DNA from: Bizionia saleffrena
GTDB lineage: Bacteria; Bacteroidota; Bacteroidia; Flavobacteriales; Flavobacteriaceae
Length of the DNA stretch: 64,000 bases
Reading direction: 5' to 3'
NCBI RefSeq assembly: GCF_008086175.1
Contig: NZ_VSKM01000003.1
Span: 1 to 64,000 of the forward strand
Shown here: in pieces, positions 62,859 to 64,000 of the stretch
Numbering within the stretch: the first letter of the stretch is position 1
Layout: each line of letters begins with the position of its first letter
Notes under the pieces: generated by a model
The model's input: only the letters and a program-made list of their open reading frames with translations
What the model was told of the DNA's origin: nothing
Database searches by the model: none
Made by a program: the position numbers and the translations under genes

Positions 62859-64000
62859 TTATGGTTTTTCTTGTTCTAAATTAGTAATTATGTCTTTATA
62901 TTTCTCGTTTTCGGAAAGAGATTTTAAAATACTTTTAGCTAATTTTTTAAACCTCCAATTATGGTGCGTAGTGGCGAGAATTAGATTTTTAATTGCGGTG
63001 TCATTAAACCCATCCAAAGATTGTAAATAGGACAGTGCATTTTGGCGCACATTAAAATCGAAATTTGGAGAGGTATACTCTATTAACTCAGCGTAATAAT
63101 CAATTCTATCATTATTGGCAACCCCCTCTGTATTTAGAGCCAAAACCAACCACAATAGTCTAATGTTCTTGTCATTAAAACCATTAATATTAGCTGTTTT
63201 TTCGAGATAGAGCAATCGGCTTTCAGGAAAATTAACCCAAAGCGTATACAAGGCCACCTCTTTTGTAGCGTACGAATTATCCTCTAAAAATGTTTCGTAT
63301 TGGGTTTTTAACTCTAAAGGAACGACCGTAAAACTTTTAGCAATGGCTTGCCTTACTTTCAAATCAGTCTCAGACCATAAAAATGCTGGAATATCACCTT
63401 TTAACTGCGGAATTATTTTAGATTTTAATTCTACAGCTTCACTTGTTAGCAAAAATTTCTTACAACTATCTGGCTCTGCATAACAATCGTATTTAAAAAA
63501 TGTTGCTATACTTTCTGATTGATTTATCAAATGATTGGTCATTTCTGTAATAGGTAAATCTGCTGATTCTAACCACTTCAATTTAAAAGCACTCAAGTCC
63601 TGATTGGACGTTTGCTCAAGTATCTTAAAAAAATAATCGGTTTCTACATTCTTAAATTGAAAGGTATTTAAATATTTTTTAACCGCGTCTTTAAAAGCCT
63701 TTTCTCCCACTTTTTCTCTAAGCATTTCTAAAACCCAAGCTCCTTTTTTATAAAAAGTAACGCTGCTTGCTTTGGGATCTAACAAGGGGGTACCTTCCCC
63801 TGCTTGCTCCTGCTCTAATAACTCTTGAGCATATTCGTGTAATCGCCAAAAATAAAAGTCCTCTCCAAAAACATCCCGTTCTGCTAATAACGCATAATAG
63901 GTTGCAAAGCCTTCTTGAAGCCAATGGTGTTTACTTTTGGTGGCGGTAACCAAATTCCCAAACCATTGGTGTGCTAATTCGTGCGCGTTTATGTTTACAT
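62859..64000 (-). CDS. M1 family aminopeptidase, C-terminal part
   Basis: The frame continues beyond the window; about 380 residues are visible. The zinc site is complete: NAHELAHQWFGNLVT (HExxH) lies at the very edge (about 63956-63990), and the second Glu is in WLQEGFATYYALLAE. A helical domain follows (YKKGAWVLEMLREKVGEKAF), with no beta-barrel attached. It is an active zinc aminopeptidase by motif. It ends 4 bases before the patatin start. This true M1 contrasts with the motif-less M1-like protein at 37.8 kb. Confidence 0.93.
   Translation of the reverse strand, partial: VNINAHELAHQWFGNLVTATKSKHHWLQEGFATYYALLAERDVFGEDFYFWRLHEYAQELLEQEQAGEGTPLLDPKASSVTFYKKGAWVLEMLREKVGEKAFKDAVKKYLNTFQFKNVETDYFFKILEQTSNQDLSAFKLKWLESADLPITEMTNHLINQSESIATFFKYDCYAEPDSCKKFLLTSEAVELKSKIIPQLKGDIPAFLWSETDLKVRQAIAKSFTVVPLELKTQYETFLEDNSYATKEVALYTLWVNFPESRLLYLEKTANINGFNDKNIRLLWLVLALNTEGVANNDRIDYYAELIEYTSPNFDFNVRQNALSYLQSLDGFNDTAIKNLILATTHHNWRFKKLAKSILKSLSENEKYKDIITNLEQEKP

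Overview
The window is AT-rich chromosomal DNA from a member of the Bacteroidetes, most likely a marine Flavobacteriaceae. The evidence is a type IX secretion substrate with a gliding-motility C-terminal domain next to a PorP/SprF protein, a GldF/GldG gliding protein, DUF4369-TlpA and rhomboid proteins, lipoproteins with an acidic stretch after the lipid cysteine, an alpha/beta-fused 2-oxoacid dehydrogenase E1, and repeated TAnnTTTG promoter boxes with few Shine-Dalgarno sequences. I see no tRNA, rRNA, CRISPR array, insertion sequence, prophage or replication origin. Almost every long reading frame matches a known family.

Layout. 1-2.7 kb: 3' end of a giant HYR-repeat adhesin-like T9SS substrate and its SprF-type partner. 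3-8.9 kb: acetyl-CoA synthetase, Na+:alanine symporter, an atypical CLC protein, PurC. 9-15 kb: PhoH, a SAM hydrolase-family protein, a small monooxygenase, a single-chain GldF-GldG fusion, DnaN. 15.4-21.3 kb (minus strand): a sulfur/thiol block with a thiopurine-methyltransferase-like protein, thioredoxin, two half-size YeeE/YedE transporters, a CstB-like persulfide dioxygenase/rhodanese protein, TauE, a cysteine-containing Crp/Fnr regulator and an MtfA-type peptidase. 21.4-33.7 kb: HAD phosphatase, GAF histidine kinase, a Vsr/DUF559-like hypothetical, MnmE, TlpA lipoprotein, rhomboid, lipid A-type acyltransferase, GlmM, AcpH-like, GGT, a hypothetical. 33.8-44.3 kb: UvrA, a 55-residue membrane protein, LOG protein, an M1-like protein without its zinc motif joined to an outer-membrane barrel, the fused E1, two small genes. 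44.3-53.6 kb: a decayed DJ-1/PfpI gene, HolA, an orphan HsdR-N domain, a GT2, OmpA lipoprotein, a Sua5/YciO protein, UvrD, an FMN glutamate synthase-like protein. 53.7-61.1 kb (minus strand): LytTR regulator, propeller-type LytS-like kinase, a broken small frame, and a tight operon of four predicted surface lipoproteins. 61.4-64 kb: a hypothetical overlapping tail-to-tail with a patatin, then a true M1 aminopeptidase running off the end.

Working together. The sulfur block looks like a sulfide/persulfide detoxification and sulfur-transport unit; its combination of TauE and a dioxygenase-pseudorhodanese-rhodanese enzyme resembles the staphylococcal cst operon, but with a Crp/Fnr-type regulator carrying three cysteines. 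The lipoprotein operon and the adjacent extracellular-sensing kinase/regulator pair form a plausible cell-surface sensing locus. The most notable single-gene observations are the GldFG fusion, the pseudo-M1/barrel protein, the CLC protein lacking both coupling glutamates, the PfpI pseudogene, the repeated TATCGC motifs upstream of the E1 gene, and the almost identical 249-bp HYR repeats at the left edge.
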